From NCBI GenBank assembly GCA_001465935.1, contig LNKV01000044.1:85709-149708 (forward strand): a DNA stretch of 64,000 bases. Reading direction: 5' to 3'. Below, one piece after another: positions 1 to 11,932 of this stretch. Within the stretch, counting starts at the first letter, position 1, and every line of letters begins with the position of its first letter. The notes under the pieces were generated by a model. The model was not told where the DNA came from. It saw nothing but the letters and a program-made list of their open reading frames with translations, and made no database searches. The translations under genes and the position numbers were made by a program. The stretch comes from Clarireedia homoeocarpa. Taxonomy: Eukaryota > Ascomycota > Leotiomycetes > Helotiales > Rutstroemiaceae.

Positions 1-83
1 TTTGCCAATTGATCATCTGGAAAGGAAGATGATGATGTGATGATGTGATGATGTTCGAATTCTAACGGCATTCATCTGAATAG

Positions 84-1963
84 GCCCTCCAGGAAATTCG
101 GCAGGCAACCGATGAAGATACTATCTCAACCGATGCTGAAGATTTACTGGCGCATGGATAGTAAGTCGGATTCTTACAGACTTCAAACGAATCCGTAGGT
201 TTGCTCGTTAGTAGCGAGCAGAATACCTTGAAAAACTTCAAAGCAGAAGATGTCATATCCTCCCACCCACCAGGATCTTGAAAGGCAAAGTTAACAAATA
301 ACTTTAGCTCAGAATGGTCAACCACGAATGTCAAAACTCTACCAGTGGCCGTCGCCTACCCAAAGTCCACCGCAGAAGTATCCAAAATCGCTGCAATATG
401 CCACAAGTACCGCGTGCCAATCGTGCCGTACTCGGGAGGCACAAGCTTGGAGGGAAACATCTCCTGCCCATATGGAGGCGTCAGCGTGGACTTTGCATTC
501 ATGGACCAGATCGTCAAGTTCAACGAAGCAGACATGGACATTGTTGTACAACCATCAGTCTCAGTAAGCGCTCTTTGTGAAAAACCCCCTTTTCCCCCCA
601 CCTCCATGAGCCATTCGGCTAAGCTCGAATGACAACGACGCCCACGATTTGTGGTGCGACACACACATGACTCCATTGTGTGCTCTGTGCTCGAAATAAT
701 ACTAATTCACACCCACTCTCATAGTGGATGGATCTAAATGAAGAACTCGCCAGAAGACAATCCGGCCTCTTCTTCCCCGTTGACCCCGGCCCCAGCGCGA
801 AAATCGGCGGCATGGTCGGCACAAACTGTTCAGGAACCAACTGTGTGCGCTACGGGTCCATGAAAGACTGGGTCATCAACCTCACCGTTGTCCTCTCGGA
901 CGGAACCATCATCAAGACCAAACGCCGCCCGCGCAAGTCCTCGGCCGGCTACAACCTCAACAGTCTCTTCGTCGGCTCCGAAGGCACCCTCGGCCTCGTC
1001 ACCGAAATCACCCTCAAGCTCGCCGTCGTGCCGCAGGAATTCTCCGTCGCAGTCGTCACGTTCCCCTCGATCCGCGCGGCTGCCTCGGCCGCCGCCGACG
1101 TCATGCGCGCAGGCATCCAAGTCGCTGCCATGGAAATCATGGACGAAGTCCAGATGCGCGTTGTCAACCTCTCCAAATCAACCTACCCGCGCACATGGAA
1201 GGAAAAACCTACGCTCTTTTTTAAATTCTCCGGCACGAAGACTTCCGTCAAAGAAAACATCGCCCAAGTATCTCGGATAGCGAAAGCGCATTCCGGCGGA
1301 GACTTTGAGTTTGCCAAAGATGCGCGCGAGCAGAAGTTGCTGTGGTCGGCGCGGAAGGAGTCCCTGTGGAGTATGCTGGCGTTGAGGAAGGAAGGAAGCG
1401 AGGTCTGGAGTACGGATGTGGCGGTGCCGTTTTCGCGGCTGGCGGATATTATCGAGTTGAGTAAGAGGGAGATGGATGAGTTGGGGCTGTTTGCAAGTAT
1501 TTTGGGTCATGTCGGAGATGGGAATTTTCATGAGAGTATTATGTATGATTCGAGAGTGAAGGGGGAGAAGGAGAAGGTCGAGAGGTGTGTGAAGAATATG
1601 GTGGTGAGGGCGTTGCAGATGGAGGGGACGGTTACGGTTTGTGGTTTTTCCTTTTTTCCCCCCTTTTTGATTCTTTTGTGCAAATGACGCTGACCAATTC
1701 AGGGCGAACACGGAATTGGTATCGGAAAGAAGGAATCTCTCCTCATGGAAGTAGGACCGGATACCTTGGGTGTTATGAAATCTATCAAGCAGGCATTAGG
1801 TGAGTATTCTCTCCCCTTCCCTCACCCTCACCCTCCCACTCCCCATAATCCCAAGCTCGCTCCCTCCCTCCCTCTCTCGACTGACTAGCTAACACACCCA
1901 TCAACCCATCCAGATCCCCACTGGATCATGAACCCAGGCAAAATCGTTGATATCCCTAGATGA
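84..1963 (+). CDS. D-lactate dehydrogenase (cytochrome), mitochondrial, 3' part
   Basis: This FAD-dependent enzyme oxidises D-lactate to pyruvate and passes electrons to cytochrome c, usually at the mitochondrial inner membrane. Five exons are visible: 84-160, 308-563, 725-1636, 1703-1799 and 1914-1963, all GT-AG and in phase. The 5' exons lie off the window: a stop codon (TAG, 81-83) stands immediately upstream and doubles as the splice acceptor, with a CTAAC branch site at about 62. The FAD-binding (PCMH-type) half shows PYSGGTSLEGN, a GTNCSGTN stretch and GSEGTLG. The C-terminal FAD-oxidase half shows GHVGDGNFHE and, across the exon 3/4 junction, GEHGIGIGKK, and it ends MNPGKIVDIPR. These are hallmark motifs of the DLD/glycolate-oxidase-D family. 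The middle exon is noticeably GC-rich. Alternatives within the family (2-hydroxyglutarate or glycolate dehydrogenase) cannot be excluded from motifs alone. Confidence 0.93.
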
Positions 1964-2581
1964 ATCTTTTTACACCAAACCAACCTCACCTCACCTTATC
2001 TTATCCCCTTTTTTCTTTCTGTAAAGCAGCATGCATCTGCATACGGGCGGGCATCTTTCCGCTAGGAACGGAATATCGCATGAACACGGCATTCATTGGG
2101 TTGGGGATTAAAAGAAGTATGAATGGCTGGATGTATGTATGCATGCATTTGGGACGGCTTTTGTGTAGACAGACAGACGCTTTTTGGAATTGGTATGGTA
2201 TGGTATGCATAGGAACTGAGAAGCGGATGGATGGTACTGGTACTGCATACACGATATGGAATGAATGATATGAATAGGGAGGGGTATTATGAGGAATGAG
2301 TGAAAAAAAGTAAGGGGATGAGATGAGTAAAATACATGAATGAATGATATTGGATTCGAGTAATATAATAGCCACCTGGTAGTAGATGATTATGTGATGT
2401 TTGCTTGGCTACTTACTATTTGCAGTGAGACTTGGGTGCTTGTTTGTGGAATGAATTTTCTTGCTTGGAATATGTAACATATGTAACACATATGAGATAG
2501 GTATCTCCAAACGCCCAAACACCTTGCTACATACAGCCTGATTATCATTCCTTCCCCCCTTTCCTCACCTTCATAATCTCG
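1964..2581. other. Convergent intergenic / 3'UTR region
   Basis: This is the tail-to-tail gap between the D-lactate dehydrogenase gene and the RPC7 gene. It holds low-complexity TGGTATGGTATG and ATGAATGAAT runs and AT-rich 3'UTR-like sequence. The open frames on both strands lack any recognisable protein signature. No gene is called. Confidence 0.6.
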
Positions 2582-3486
2582 CTAGTAATCATCCCCACCC
2601 CCTCCATCCCCGCCATCATCGTCGTCTTCCTCTCCGTTCTCAAAGTATTGTTCTCCATCGTAATCACCACCCATCTCATCCTCATCGTCTTCGTAATTGT
2701 AATCCTCCTCTTCCTCCTCCTCATCCTCTAAGGCTTCCTCGCCTTCTCCTTCTGCCCCTTCTGCTCCCGCTACCCGCTCGATTCTCTCTAATAAAGCTTT
2801 TGTCCTTTCTGATGGATCTTGGTTGCTCATCACGGCTACCATGGCGTTCCTCTTCGCTGCTTTCTTTGCTGCTGTGTTTTCATTCTCTCCATCCAACACC
2901 GCCCATAGTTCCTGGGGGAAGAAATCTTTGTCTGGTTTGGCGCATTAGATCCATCCGCTCCTCTAGCACATATTAAAGAAAGAACTCACGATAAGTCCGC
3001 CCACTCAGTAAAGGAATCGATCTCTTCTTCCTCTCGTATTTCATGCTATAAGTTTCGACTCCCAAAAACGGATCAAAATCTGCCTTCTTTTCTCGTCCAT
3101 ATTGCTCATTAAATTGATCCTCCCCAAATGTCCGCAGCGGGTCATCCAGATCGCGCCGTGTGGAATGCGTGTAGAGTGGTCCGCGGTGGATCTTGTCGCG
3201 TAAGGTGCGGTAGTATTTTACTTGCGTTCGTTCGCGCTCGCTGAGGGGAGAAGGGCGTTTAAGGTTGGGATGTCGCTGAGGATGGAGATGTTAGCTTGGC
3301 AGTTCTAGCCTTATGCGCTGAAGGGGACAATTGATATTGAATAGCTGGGGAACTGGGGAAGGAAGGAAAACATACGGGATAGTCTTCAGATGGCTTGGTG
3401 TCGAGCTTTATGGTCGGATCGTGCTCCCATGTTGCGCCTTTGATCATGCCCCCTCTACCACCTCCTCTACCACCGCGAAAAGCCAT
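2582..3486 (-). CDS. RPC31: DNA-directed RNA polymerase III subunit RPC7 (Rpc31-like)
   Basis: This is a small accessory subunit of RNA polymerase III, part of the heterotrimer that helps initiation at tRNA and 5S genes. Three exons (3376-3486, 2990-3275, 2582-2931; minus strand) join in phase to 248 residues. The start MAFRGGRGG gives the Gly/Arg-rich N-terminus and the IKGATWEHDP element typical of the family. The middle exon carries the conserved stretch YYRTLRDKIHRGPLYT, and the third exon contains FFPQELWAVLD. The last roughly 50 residues are an extreme Glu/Asp-rich tail ending GGGDDY, as in yeast Rpc31 and human RPC7. The gene is divergent from the HSM3-like gene across a promoter of about 700 bp, so the two may share regulation. 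The length is normal for the family. Confidence 0.9.
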
Positions 3487-4182
3487 GCTTGTTGATGATT
3501 TATACTCGCGCCCTGTTCTGGAAAGTGGCAGCTGGATTGATGCGCATCGGCTAGAATGGTGACTCCAATCTGAGCTCGAGCTTAATTGGTAGTTTTGCAC
3601 ACTGAGTAGTTTCAACTCTTCTGCGCGCTTGAACAGCTTGAGTTGCCCGTCTCTGAGTAGGAGTGTAGAGTGTCTTCCCGTAAGATCGAGTGCAATTGTA
3701 TGCGATTTGGACAGTAATCCGGATTATTTTTCTCTGTCCATTGGGCGAAACAACAATTGCATTTTGAAAAATTCGGGGCGGAGGGAAGTTACTGCCAGTC
3801 TAGGCTTTCACCGCCTAGCCCTAGCAGCGATTATTACGCCGACGTGAGCCACTCGAGCCACTTTAGGCGGGGTTCATCGTAGCTGCATGATCGCCGTTGA
3901 GCTTCTGATTGTAAATCCAAAGCTTCCATTTACTCATGTCTTGACATTTCCAGAATCTAGCCGGCTGTCTGTTTGTCTTGCTCGCTATTTTCTTCTAGTA
4001 TGCTCTAAGAGAAACCACCTAGCTTTCACCGAGATTCGCAGGTCGAACATCGCGCGGCAAATAGCGACTTGACCTTATTCACTGCTCGCAGCATTTCGGA
4101 TCATCCTGTGAAGAAGAGCCTCTGATTTGAGCCTGCGGATCTGCGAATTATTTTACGGTGAAAGTGAAAGTTAACATACAAC
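3487..4182. promoter_or_regulatory. Shared divergent promoter region RPC7 / HSM3-like
   Basis: This is the roughly 700-bp head-to-head gap between two housekeeping-type genes. It has no clear TATA box and contains short CCGCCTA/TAGGCGG elements near 3810 and 3865. The short open frames inside look like noise. Confidence 0.5.
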
Positions 4183-5350
4183 ATGAGTTCAGATGATACC
4201 CCCATCTTCAGATTAGAAGAGCTCGAAGCTCATCTCCAAGAGCTAATTGCATCTCCGGATGTTCCTTTGGACAAGCAGCTTCTTGACGCGGTGGAACTCC
4301 AGCTTACTGGTACGTTTTCTTAGCAAAGCTTTACTTATATTACAGGATTCATAATATATCTCTGAATACGGCGCACTCTGCGATAGACTCAACTAACAGT
4401 ATCCAGATTACAACATCTCGCCCTTGATCCCACGCCTACTTCCAAATATCACCCAAATTCTTCTCACTACGAACCAAGACCCTACCCCTCTCGTCAGTCT
4501 CTCTGTAAAGTTATTACAGCCAATCTCCTTCCCACAAGCTCTCTCCTTAGCCTCCGAAGATGCGCTGGTACTTGCTCTTCGATCGCCCGTCCCCGCTGCG
4601 AACATCCTCGCCATTACAATTATTGAAAAAGCCTCCAAAAGCCCCGGTCACGTCGCATTACTCTCGAATATGAAAGTTTTGATTGAGAATCTCGTGAGAA
4701 CATGGCTCAGTAATCCCGATGTCGGAGTTGGGGAGAAAGCTACGCAGGCATTGGGAGCGCTTCTAGATACGGATTGTGATCACAGATCATCTATAACAAG
4801 AGGGGTTAGGGATATGGATATTGATGACCAGAAACCGCCAGGCCAAGGGCTACTCTGGAGGCGAATTTTTCAAGATCACGATGTCTACGAGATGTTATTC
4901 TCATTATGCAGCTCGAAGACCAGTGCCTCGGATGAAGATCGATTAGATGAGAAGCAAAAATCTCTCGCCCAAGCTCGTTTACTCCGCCTTTTACCACGGC
5001 TAGGGGCGTTAGATTCTCGCATACTCTGTCAATCATCGTCACCGGAGGTGGACCGACGTTACATTTCACCCGGCGGCGAGCCAGGGTTGCTTTACTTTGC
5101 AGCTATGGAGATGGTAGATAGGGAGGATTTATTGATGCATATGACACTGACTATCTTCTTCCTCGAATTTCTGGATGCAATTAGCACTACGGATATATCA
5201 GGACCGACCAAGGAATATGTCGCGTCGATGTTGCGGAAAGCCATGCGGGCGGATGTGGAATTACGTCAATCGGTCGAGGGTATAATGATGTCTCAGGACT
5301 CGAGTCCGGAGTTGATAGCGCTGGTTCTGTCCTTGAATCGTGAGAGTTGA
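4183..5350 (+). CDS. HSM3: HSM3/PSMD5-like 26S proteasome assembly chaperone
   Basis: The family binds the C-terminal domain of the Rpt1 ATPase and helps assemble the proteasome base; the yeast gene was first named for a mismatch-repair phenotype. Two exons, 4183-4309 and 4407-5350, join in phase to 356 residues. The protein is an all-helical, Leu-rich HEAT-like solenoid (ISPLIPRLLPNITQILLT, LALRSPVPAANILAITIIEKA, GEKATQALGALLDTD). It starts MSSDDTPIFRLEELEAHLQELI, like other fungal HSM3-type entries. The ATG at 4183 is preceded by an A-rich leader (ACATACAACATG) and the first intron is a normal 97 bp. It is somewhat shorter than yeast Hsm3, which I recall as about 480 residues. HEAT proteins diverge fast, so the name rests on overall pattern rather than a catalytic motif. 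Confidence 0.7.
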
Positions 5351-6223
5351 GCGATCGAAGGGGGTTGTAATGCGAAATCGGGATATGCTAGAAACTACGT
5401 TACTGGGAAGTATGGAGCGCTGAGCTCTTGGGATTATGAAGTGAGCTTAATTGATGATTATGCATTCTCTCTGTCATTGATGTTCGATATTAATGTCTGG
5501 CTGCGTGATGATGTTCATCTAGGATAAGAATTGGTGGACACCTTCCTCTAATAACTCGATAGTACTTGGATTTCGATAGGTAGCTCAAAAAAGGGTCGAT
5601 TTAAAGATCGAAGAAGCGAGTGTCCTTGGGTCGCATGGTTAATCTTATATGTAGGTAAACCGTGCTACCTGGGGCAGACATATATAAAACCTTACTTCCT
5701 TGACGCAGATCACCGCTCTACTTCTTTTGACTTACTTCTTTTGACTTCCCGTCGATACAGTAAGTAACCCGGACGAAACATGATTGCTCCCTGTTCTGCA
5801 CTCGGTTACAGGAGCCGGCGGCGTCTCTAGATAGAAAGCTAGATAGACAGCTAGTTTACGAGTACTGTAATTTTTTTGATGGGTGTGTCTTGGTACTGAC
5901 ACATGTGTAGAGAATTCTGGGAAATGAAGTGAATATATGATGTGATGTGAAATGAAATGAAATGTACGTGATGCTGCCTCCGCACTGTAGATGATAGATG
6001 GTGTTTTTCTTTGATATGTAGAACGGTGTGTATATATCTAGAGAGATCAAGTGTTATGTAGGTTACTTGTTCTTGGCTATAGCTGGGATTGGGATGGCTC
6101 GGACACCTCCTTGGACGATTATCGAGTCAAACATTCCGGGAAGTGGCATTTAAGCTTGATTCAACATCTACGTACGATATATCTTCCCGCTGACCTGTGC
6201 CTACGCCGACTTACGCAAGAGAA

Positions 6224-6264
6224 AGACGCTCCGCTGGCTCTCCGAGGGCCACTGCCGTGGAGGC
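6224..6264 (+). repeat. Dispersed 40-bp hairpin repeat, copy A
   Basis: This copy reads AGACGCTCCGCTGGCTCTCC and continues to GTGGAGGC. It holds two potential hairpins (GGCTC/GGGCC stem, then CCAC-TGCC-GTGG). It forms the left arm of a 127-bp inverted pair with copy B. Confidence 0.9.
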
Positions 6265-6309
6265 CGACTATTTCTTGCTTGTTTATCGCTGCGAAAAGAA
6301 AAACAGACG

Positions 6310-6350
6310 GCCTCCATGGCAATGGCCCTCGGAGAGCCAGCGGAGCGTCT
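6310..6350 (-). repeat. Dispersed 40-bp hairpin repeat, copy B (inverted)
   Basis: This is the reverse complement of copy A except for two transitions (CCACGGCAGTGG becomes CCATGGCAATGG), the kind of change RIP or CpG decay makes. The pair A/B encloses 45 bp of unrelated spacer, and the inverted match extends to AAAGACGCT/AGCGTCTTT. Confidence 0.9.
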
Positions 6351-6837
6351 TTTATAAGGTAGTTCTAGCCTTCATCTCGTAGGACTTGTTCGTTGAAATC
6401 ACTCCTTTCCTATTTAGCCGAGGCATTTAACCTGCCATCGACTACAGTATCAAGATTTGTCACTGTCACATTACGGCCAGAATTAACGACCTCAAATCAA
6501 AGTTGGGGTGTGGGCCTGGTGGCCTGATATCGTAATCTCGTAGAACTAATCCCCTGTCTTAGTAACCGCGTTCATTGGCCACATTTGTGCACTAACCCCA
6601 AACGAGCGCGTTAGTCAGGCACACACGGCACAGTACATGAAAAATTCTTCTGATTCCAGCACAATTCCTGCCCTAAGCTGCTTTCTCCTTCACGAAGATG
6701 GCGCCGGCGGCTGACTGTCCCGATGCAACGATGCCTTCATATACGAAGTAGCGCGTTTTCGTGTCGACTGCATTTACCCGTTCCTTCGCTTCGCTCGCTG
6801 GGATGGCCTCGGTCTTTCTTTTGGCTGGCCTTGCTCT

Positions 6838-6978
6838 GCATCCAACCAACATCCAACCAGCATCCAACCAACAGCCACCAACAAAAGAGATTGCGTTCTG
6901 TCAGTTGGGCCGGGTCACACAATGGCTTGACTTGGTCTATGGCTGCCTTGGTCTATGGCTTGGCTTGGTCTATGGCTT
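6838..6978. repeat. Short imperfect tandem repeats
   Basis: There is a run of CATCCAACCAACATCCAACC-like units at about 6838-6885. It is followed by three copies of CTTGGTCTATGGCT at 6930-6976. This is non-coding low-complexity DNA. Confidence 0.7.
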
Positions 6979-7943
6979 AAAGATCGTAGGATGAATTGGC
7001 GCAGAGGAAAGTAAGCAATGCACACGGCAAGAGTGGCGGCTCGGGTCCTACTACTGTACTTGGATCTTGTTCCTGACTACTGGATTGGGCGCAGGTAGGT
7101 ACAGTAAGCAGGAGTTGATATGATGCCATTGAAGCATACAATTTCAAGTGAAATTTCTTTCCCAAGTCCAAGACCATGATGGGGGAAAGACGAGGTTGAG
7201 ACGCACTTCCCACTATAGTAAAATGAACATTGCGGCGCAACATCTGCCCGATCTTACATCCATTCAATATTTCGACGACAAAATGACTCCCTCGTTGTAT
7301 CCACTCTGCAGCCTGGAAATGGGGACGGTCGGGGTTCGAAAGTCGGACTCGGGCCATCGGGGGGAGCATTAAGCATAACCGTTTGCGGCGTAAGCACCCG
7401 GATAAGTTACCTCGCTTCTATATCACCTTGGCCGTACATGGTCTAATTGGTCTCTCTTTTGCTTCAATACATGTGCTGCTTCATGTTTGCTTGTCTGGGA
7501 GATTACCTGCCCAAGTCTGTAATCATCGCCTTATGCTAGTGTCCAGGTCGTACTAGTGTGGCGAATCATGGTCTGGCTTTCATTACCCCTCATGCATGCA
7601 TGTTATTGTTCCTGAGCATCATTGTTGCGCCAATGCAACTTCACGTTAGTCAGGCACAGGACATATCCCTGAGCCATGATGGTCTGCTCGGTTCTCGACT
7701 GCCCAGGTGCTTGGGAGGATATATGTTCGTTCCCCTGAGCCGTCGTGTACTTTTACCCTTTCTACCTTTTTCTTCCTCTCCCTTCCGGACACCTTCCATC
7801 CTTACCAACAGTGACTTTCATACCGTGCAAACATTTGTTTGCGTCCTGTCGTTGACAACCAAGCAGTCTCAATCACGATCTTTATCTGGCTCTGCCATTT
7901 TCACTCTTTTTTTTAAGCTCTTGTATTTAATTAGTTTGTCATA

Positions 7944-10900
7944 ATGTATTCATCAAAATCTTTCATTGCTGCGGCCGTTGCGGCTTCTAGCCTCATCCAA
8001 TCATCTCTTGCACTCTACGATGCATCCTCGAACGCAAATGTTGCTTTGTACTGGGTATGCTTCACAGTCAGATTGTAGGGAAAGTGATGTTGATTGTGAT
8101 TATAGGGTTCTGGACCAGCTCAAACCAACTTGTCATATTACTGTGAACAATCAACCGTAGACATCATACCATTGGCCTTTATGACCAAGTTTCCAGCTCA
8201 AGGCGATGGATATCCAAAGGTAGACTTCGGCAATGCTTGTTATGCTCAACCAATCTACTCACCAGGCCCGGGCTACCCGTTGGGTGATATCGATACTAGC
8301 AAAGATCAGCTCTACGTACAATGTCCGCCGATTCAAGAGGGCATCCCTTACTGCCAATCGCTGGGCAAGAAGATTCTGATTTCTCTTGGTGGAGCGTCTG
8401 AAGATTATCAACTCACTGGTGCCGCCGATGGAGAATATTTTGCCGATTTTCTGTGGGGAAGCTATGGACCTTTCAAGCAATCATGGGTTGACAATGGTGG
8501 AATCCGGCCATTTGATGGTGGCTACTATGGCACAGATCCGAACATTCATATCGACATTGATGGCTTCGACTTTGATATCGAACACTCTTCTGCCGGTATG
8601 TATTCGATATTCTCGTTTCTGAATTGCTCCTAACATCTGCTAGATTCCTCCGAGGGATACATCGCCATGATCAACAGACTTCGTGAGCACTTTGCCGAGA
8701 ACCCATCCAAGAAGTACCTCATCTCTGGAGCTCCGCAATGTCCCCTTCCTGAAGTAAACATGGGAGAGATGATCAACGCAGCAAAATTCGATCTCCTCTG
8801 GATTCAATTTTACAACAATGACTACCGCCAATGTACCGCTCGACAATGGGCAGACAACTATGCTTTGACGGGCGAAGAGGATTTCTCCATGTTCACCTAT
8901 GACCAATGGTATGTGTTGACCACTCCTCCTTACCCAAGACCAGCGGGGATTGCCGCCTGACGTGGTTGATTGCTGCATGTAATGACAAGTACTGACCCTT
9001 AAATAGGCTCTCAACTGTAAACAGTGGTGCTAGTGCCGGGGCCTCCCTCTACATCGGTCTTCTAGGTTCTCCATTAGCTGGAACTGCAACCGACTATATC
9101 GGTCCACTCGAAGCCAAGAAATTAATCGCCGCTTACCAAGACAAGCCTCAATTCGGAGGTGTGATGATCTGGGAAGCTACATATGCTGAGCAAAATATGG
9201 ATCTTGAGCTCAAAGGACAAACTTACTACGAATATGTCAAGTCATGTTTGGGAGGCGTCGCACCTACTTCATCTTCGTCATCGGTGGTTTCCAGCACGAC
9301 TTTGGCTAGTTCAAGTTCTCAGACATCTTCGGCTGTTACCACTACTTCATCTGATGTCCTGCCGACTTCGACTTTGGAGTCTAGCACGACGGAGAGTAAC
9401 TCAGCGAAGCCGACTAGCACTAGCACGACGGAGAGTAGCTCAGCGAAGCCGACTAGCACTAGCACGTTGGAGAGTAGCTTGACCTCGCAAACTAGTACTA
9501 GCACCACGGAGAGCAGCTTAACTTCTGAGACTAGCACTATCACAACTGATAGCAGCTCAGCTTCGCAAACCAGCACTAGCACTTTGGAGAGCAGCTCAAC
9601 TTCTCAAATCAGCACCGACTCGACAATCTCGTCTGCAGTTCCAAGCACGACAGATAGCAGCTCAGCTTCGCAGACAACCACTGACTCAACGATCTCGTCT
9701 GCAGTTTCAAGCACGACAGACAGCAGCTCAAGCTTATCAGAGACTATCACTGAGTCAACCACTTCTTCGGCCGCTCCTAGCACGACAGAAAGCCACTCAA
9801 CCTCACAGATAACCACTGACTCAACAATCTCGTCTGCAGTTCCAAGCACGACAGAAAGCAGCTTAACCTCACAGATAACCACTGAGTCAACAGTCTCGTC
9901 GGCCGCTCCTAGCACGACAGACAGTAGTTCAAGTTTATCAGAGACTATCATTGAGTCAACTACTTCTTCGGCCGCTCCTAGCACGACAGAAAGCAGCTCA
10001 ACCTCACAGATAACTACTGAGTCAACAGTCTCATCGGCCGCTCCTAGCACGACAGAAAGCAGCTTAACCTCACAGATAACCACTGACTCAACCACTTCTT
10101 CGGCCGCTCTTAGCACGACAGAAAACAGCTCAACGTTGCAAACCAGCACTGAGTCAACAGTCTCCTCTGCCACCCCAAGTACTTCAGAAAGTAGCCAAAG
10201 CTCTCAAACGGATTCAGCCATAATTACATCATCCTCCGTTCCATCTGGAGGCTATTCGATACCAATTTATACTGCCAACTCGACTATTACTAGCGCAACT
10301 AGCAGTTTGACATCCGAGTCTCCCTCTGTAACGACCGAAAGTTCCAGCTCCCAATCTCTTTCGTCTGTGCCATCTTCTGGATACACGGCGCCTATATATT
10401 CGGCCAACTCTACATCAAGTGCATCAAGTGCATCAAGTGCATATGGTAGCGGTCACTCGACTAGACCTCATCCCACCAAGCCTACTGGAACAGGATGTTC
10501 GGGATCTACCACTAAGTCTCATCATACCAAGCCATCTTCATCCCTGACATCATCAACCGTCTCAGGTGTTCCCGTTACCTCTTCGTCTATTGTCTCAAGC
10601 ATCACTGCTCCGTATGGAAATGGAACTTGCAGTCACTCCCACACGACACTTGTCAGCTCTACATCATCTGCAGAAGGGGTCACTTCTTCGTCATCAAGCA
10701 GTGGAGTTAGCTATACAACCTCGACGGAGGTTCCTCAAACGACGACTGCACAAGGTAGCAGCGGTATCGAGACCGCGACCTCTAGCCCAAGCATCACGCA
10801 ATATACCACCTCAACCGCTTATGTCACCTCCGTGTATACGATAACTTCATGCGCTGCAACAATAACTGACTGCCCTGGAAAAATTGGATCTGTGACCACC

Positions 10901-11932
10901 GAAACAATCTCCTCATACACTACTATATGCCCAGTTAGCAAGACAAGCAGCAATGGAGGTGTCGTCGCCACACCATCATCTTCGAGTATCGTGCCTGAGT
11001 CGACCACGGTGTTCACATCTTACGGTACTTCTACAGTGTATCAAACTTCAATTTACACAATTACCTCATGTGCTCCAGAAGTCACAAACTGCCCAGCTGG
11101 ATCGAGCGGGTTGGCAACTACGACTTTGTCGTTATATACTACTGTGTACCCTATCACCATCACTAGCACAGTCTACCCGGCTACCTCGCTGGGAGCCTCG
11201 GCAACTGCTGGGAGCTCAGAGATATCTTCATCTTCGGCTGTTGGAATTGTCAACCCAACCTCAATTCCAGAGACGTATGCATCTTCCGCGGCTGGAATTA
11301 TTGCCCCAAGCTCTATCCCACAAACATTTACCTCCTCCGTAGCCGGAGGTAGTGCACCAAGCTCTATTCCAGAGGCGTATGCGTCTTCTGCGGCTGGAAT
11401 TATTGCACCAAGCTCTATCTCACAAACATTTGCTTCCTCCGTAGCCGGAGGTAGTGCGCCAAGCTCCATCCCAGAAGCTTATTCCTCATCACCGGTTGGA
11501 GTTGCTCCCCAAAGCTCCATTCCAGAAGCCTATTCCTCCTCTGCGGCTGGACAAGCCATCCCAAGCCCACTCTCAGCGGCTCCACCCTCTACATTAACCG
11601 TCTCCCACCTGACCACCATCTCTCAAGTCCTCGCCCCTTCAACCATCACCGTTCTTCCGGTCCCCGTATCCACAAGTATCGCTGCACTCCCACCCTATGC
11701 AGCTGGAAACGGGACATTGTTGGCGACGGGGACTTTGTCGTCGGGTATTTTGAAACCCACTTCTTCGTATGGTGTAAAGGTGGGTGCTGTAAGTACTAGT
11801 GTGCGTGCGCAGAGTGCGAGTCCGAGTGCTAGTGCGAGTGTGTTTGAGGGCGGTGCGGGTAGTGTTAGTGTGAAGGGGAGATTGGGGTGGGTTGTTGGGT
11901 TGGTGGTGGGAGGTTTGGTGTTTGTTTTATAG
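7944..11932 (+). CDS. GPI-anchored class III chitinase (GH18) with long Ser/Thr-rich tail
   Basis: This is a cell-wall endochitinase. Four exons (7944-8054, 8106-8595, 8644-8908, 9007-11932) close in phase to 1263 residues. Residues 1-23 form a signal peptide ending SSLA. The GH18 barrel begins with NVALYWGSGPAQTNLSYYCE and bears the full DGFDFDIE catalytic motif (D189, D192, D194, E196 as proton donor), with ILISLGGAS upstream as the usual second barrel motif. From about residue 345 onward the protein is a low-complexity Ser/Thr linker built of degenerate STTESS-type units, then Tyr/Cys-containing segments (TVYQTSIYTITSCAP), then SSAAGIIAPSS repeats. It ends in a hydrophobic GPI signal after a Gly/Ser stretch. 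This matches Saccharomyces Cts1/Aspergillus ChiA-type wall chitinases, but the tail is exceptionally long (about 900 residues). Heavy O-mannosylation is expected. Confidence 0.95.
9370..10170 (+). repeat. Coding minisatellite in the chitinase Ser/Thr linker
   Basis: Degenerate units of roughly 60-70 bp, each encoding ESSSTSQITT-ESTVSSAAPSTT-like peptides, are repeated about a dozen times. Several copies are nearly identical (for example around 9830 and 10000), which points to recent slippage or unequal exchange. A second short array, encoding SSAAGIIAPSSIPQTF-like units, lies at about 11260-11560. Confidence 0.85.

Larger units (their letters stand above)
5351..7943. other. Long intergenic region with inverted repeat and tandem repeats
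   Basis: This 2.6-kb gene-free stretch separates the HSM3-like and chitinase genes. It contains a TATATAAAA box at about 5680 followed by a duplicated CTTCTTTTGACTTA block near 5735-5755, which looks like a promoter without an evident open reading frame. It also contains the inverted 41-bp repeat pair at 6224-6350 and imperfect tandem repeats at about 6840-6975. The last 300 bp before the chitinase gene are pyrimidine-rich and probably hold its promoter and leader. Open frames of up to 130 codons here show no known motif and are not called. Confidence 0.5.

Noticed and set aside
7148..7369. Open frames on both strands upstream of the chitinase gene
   Set aside because: They overlap each other, have no known motif and sit in probable promoter DNA.
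9370..10170. Regular repeats that could be mistaken for a CRISPR-like array
   Set aside because: The units are contiguous, degenerate and in frame with a secreted protein, with no unique spacers; the genome is eukaryotic.
9604..10173. 189-codon antisense frame with regular repeats inside the chitinase gene
   Set aside because: It is the mirror of the Ser/Thr coding minisatellite; the sense frame joins in phase to a GH18 domain and ends in a GPI signal.
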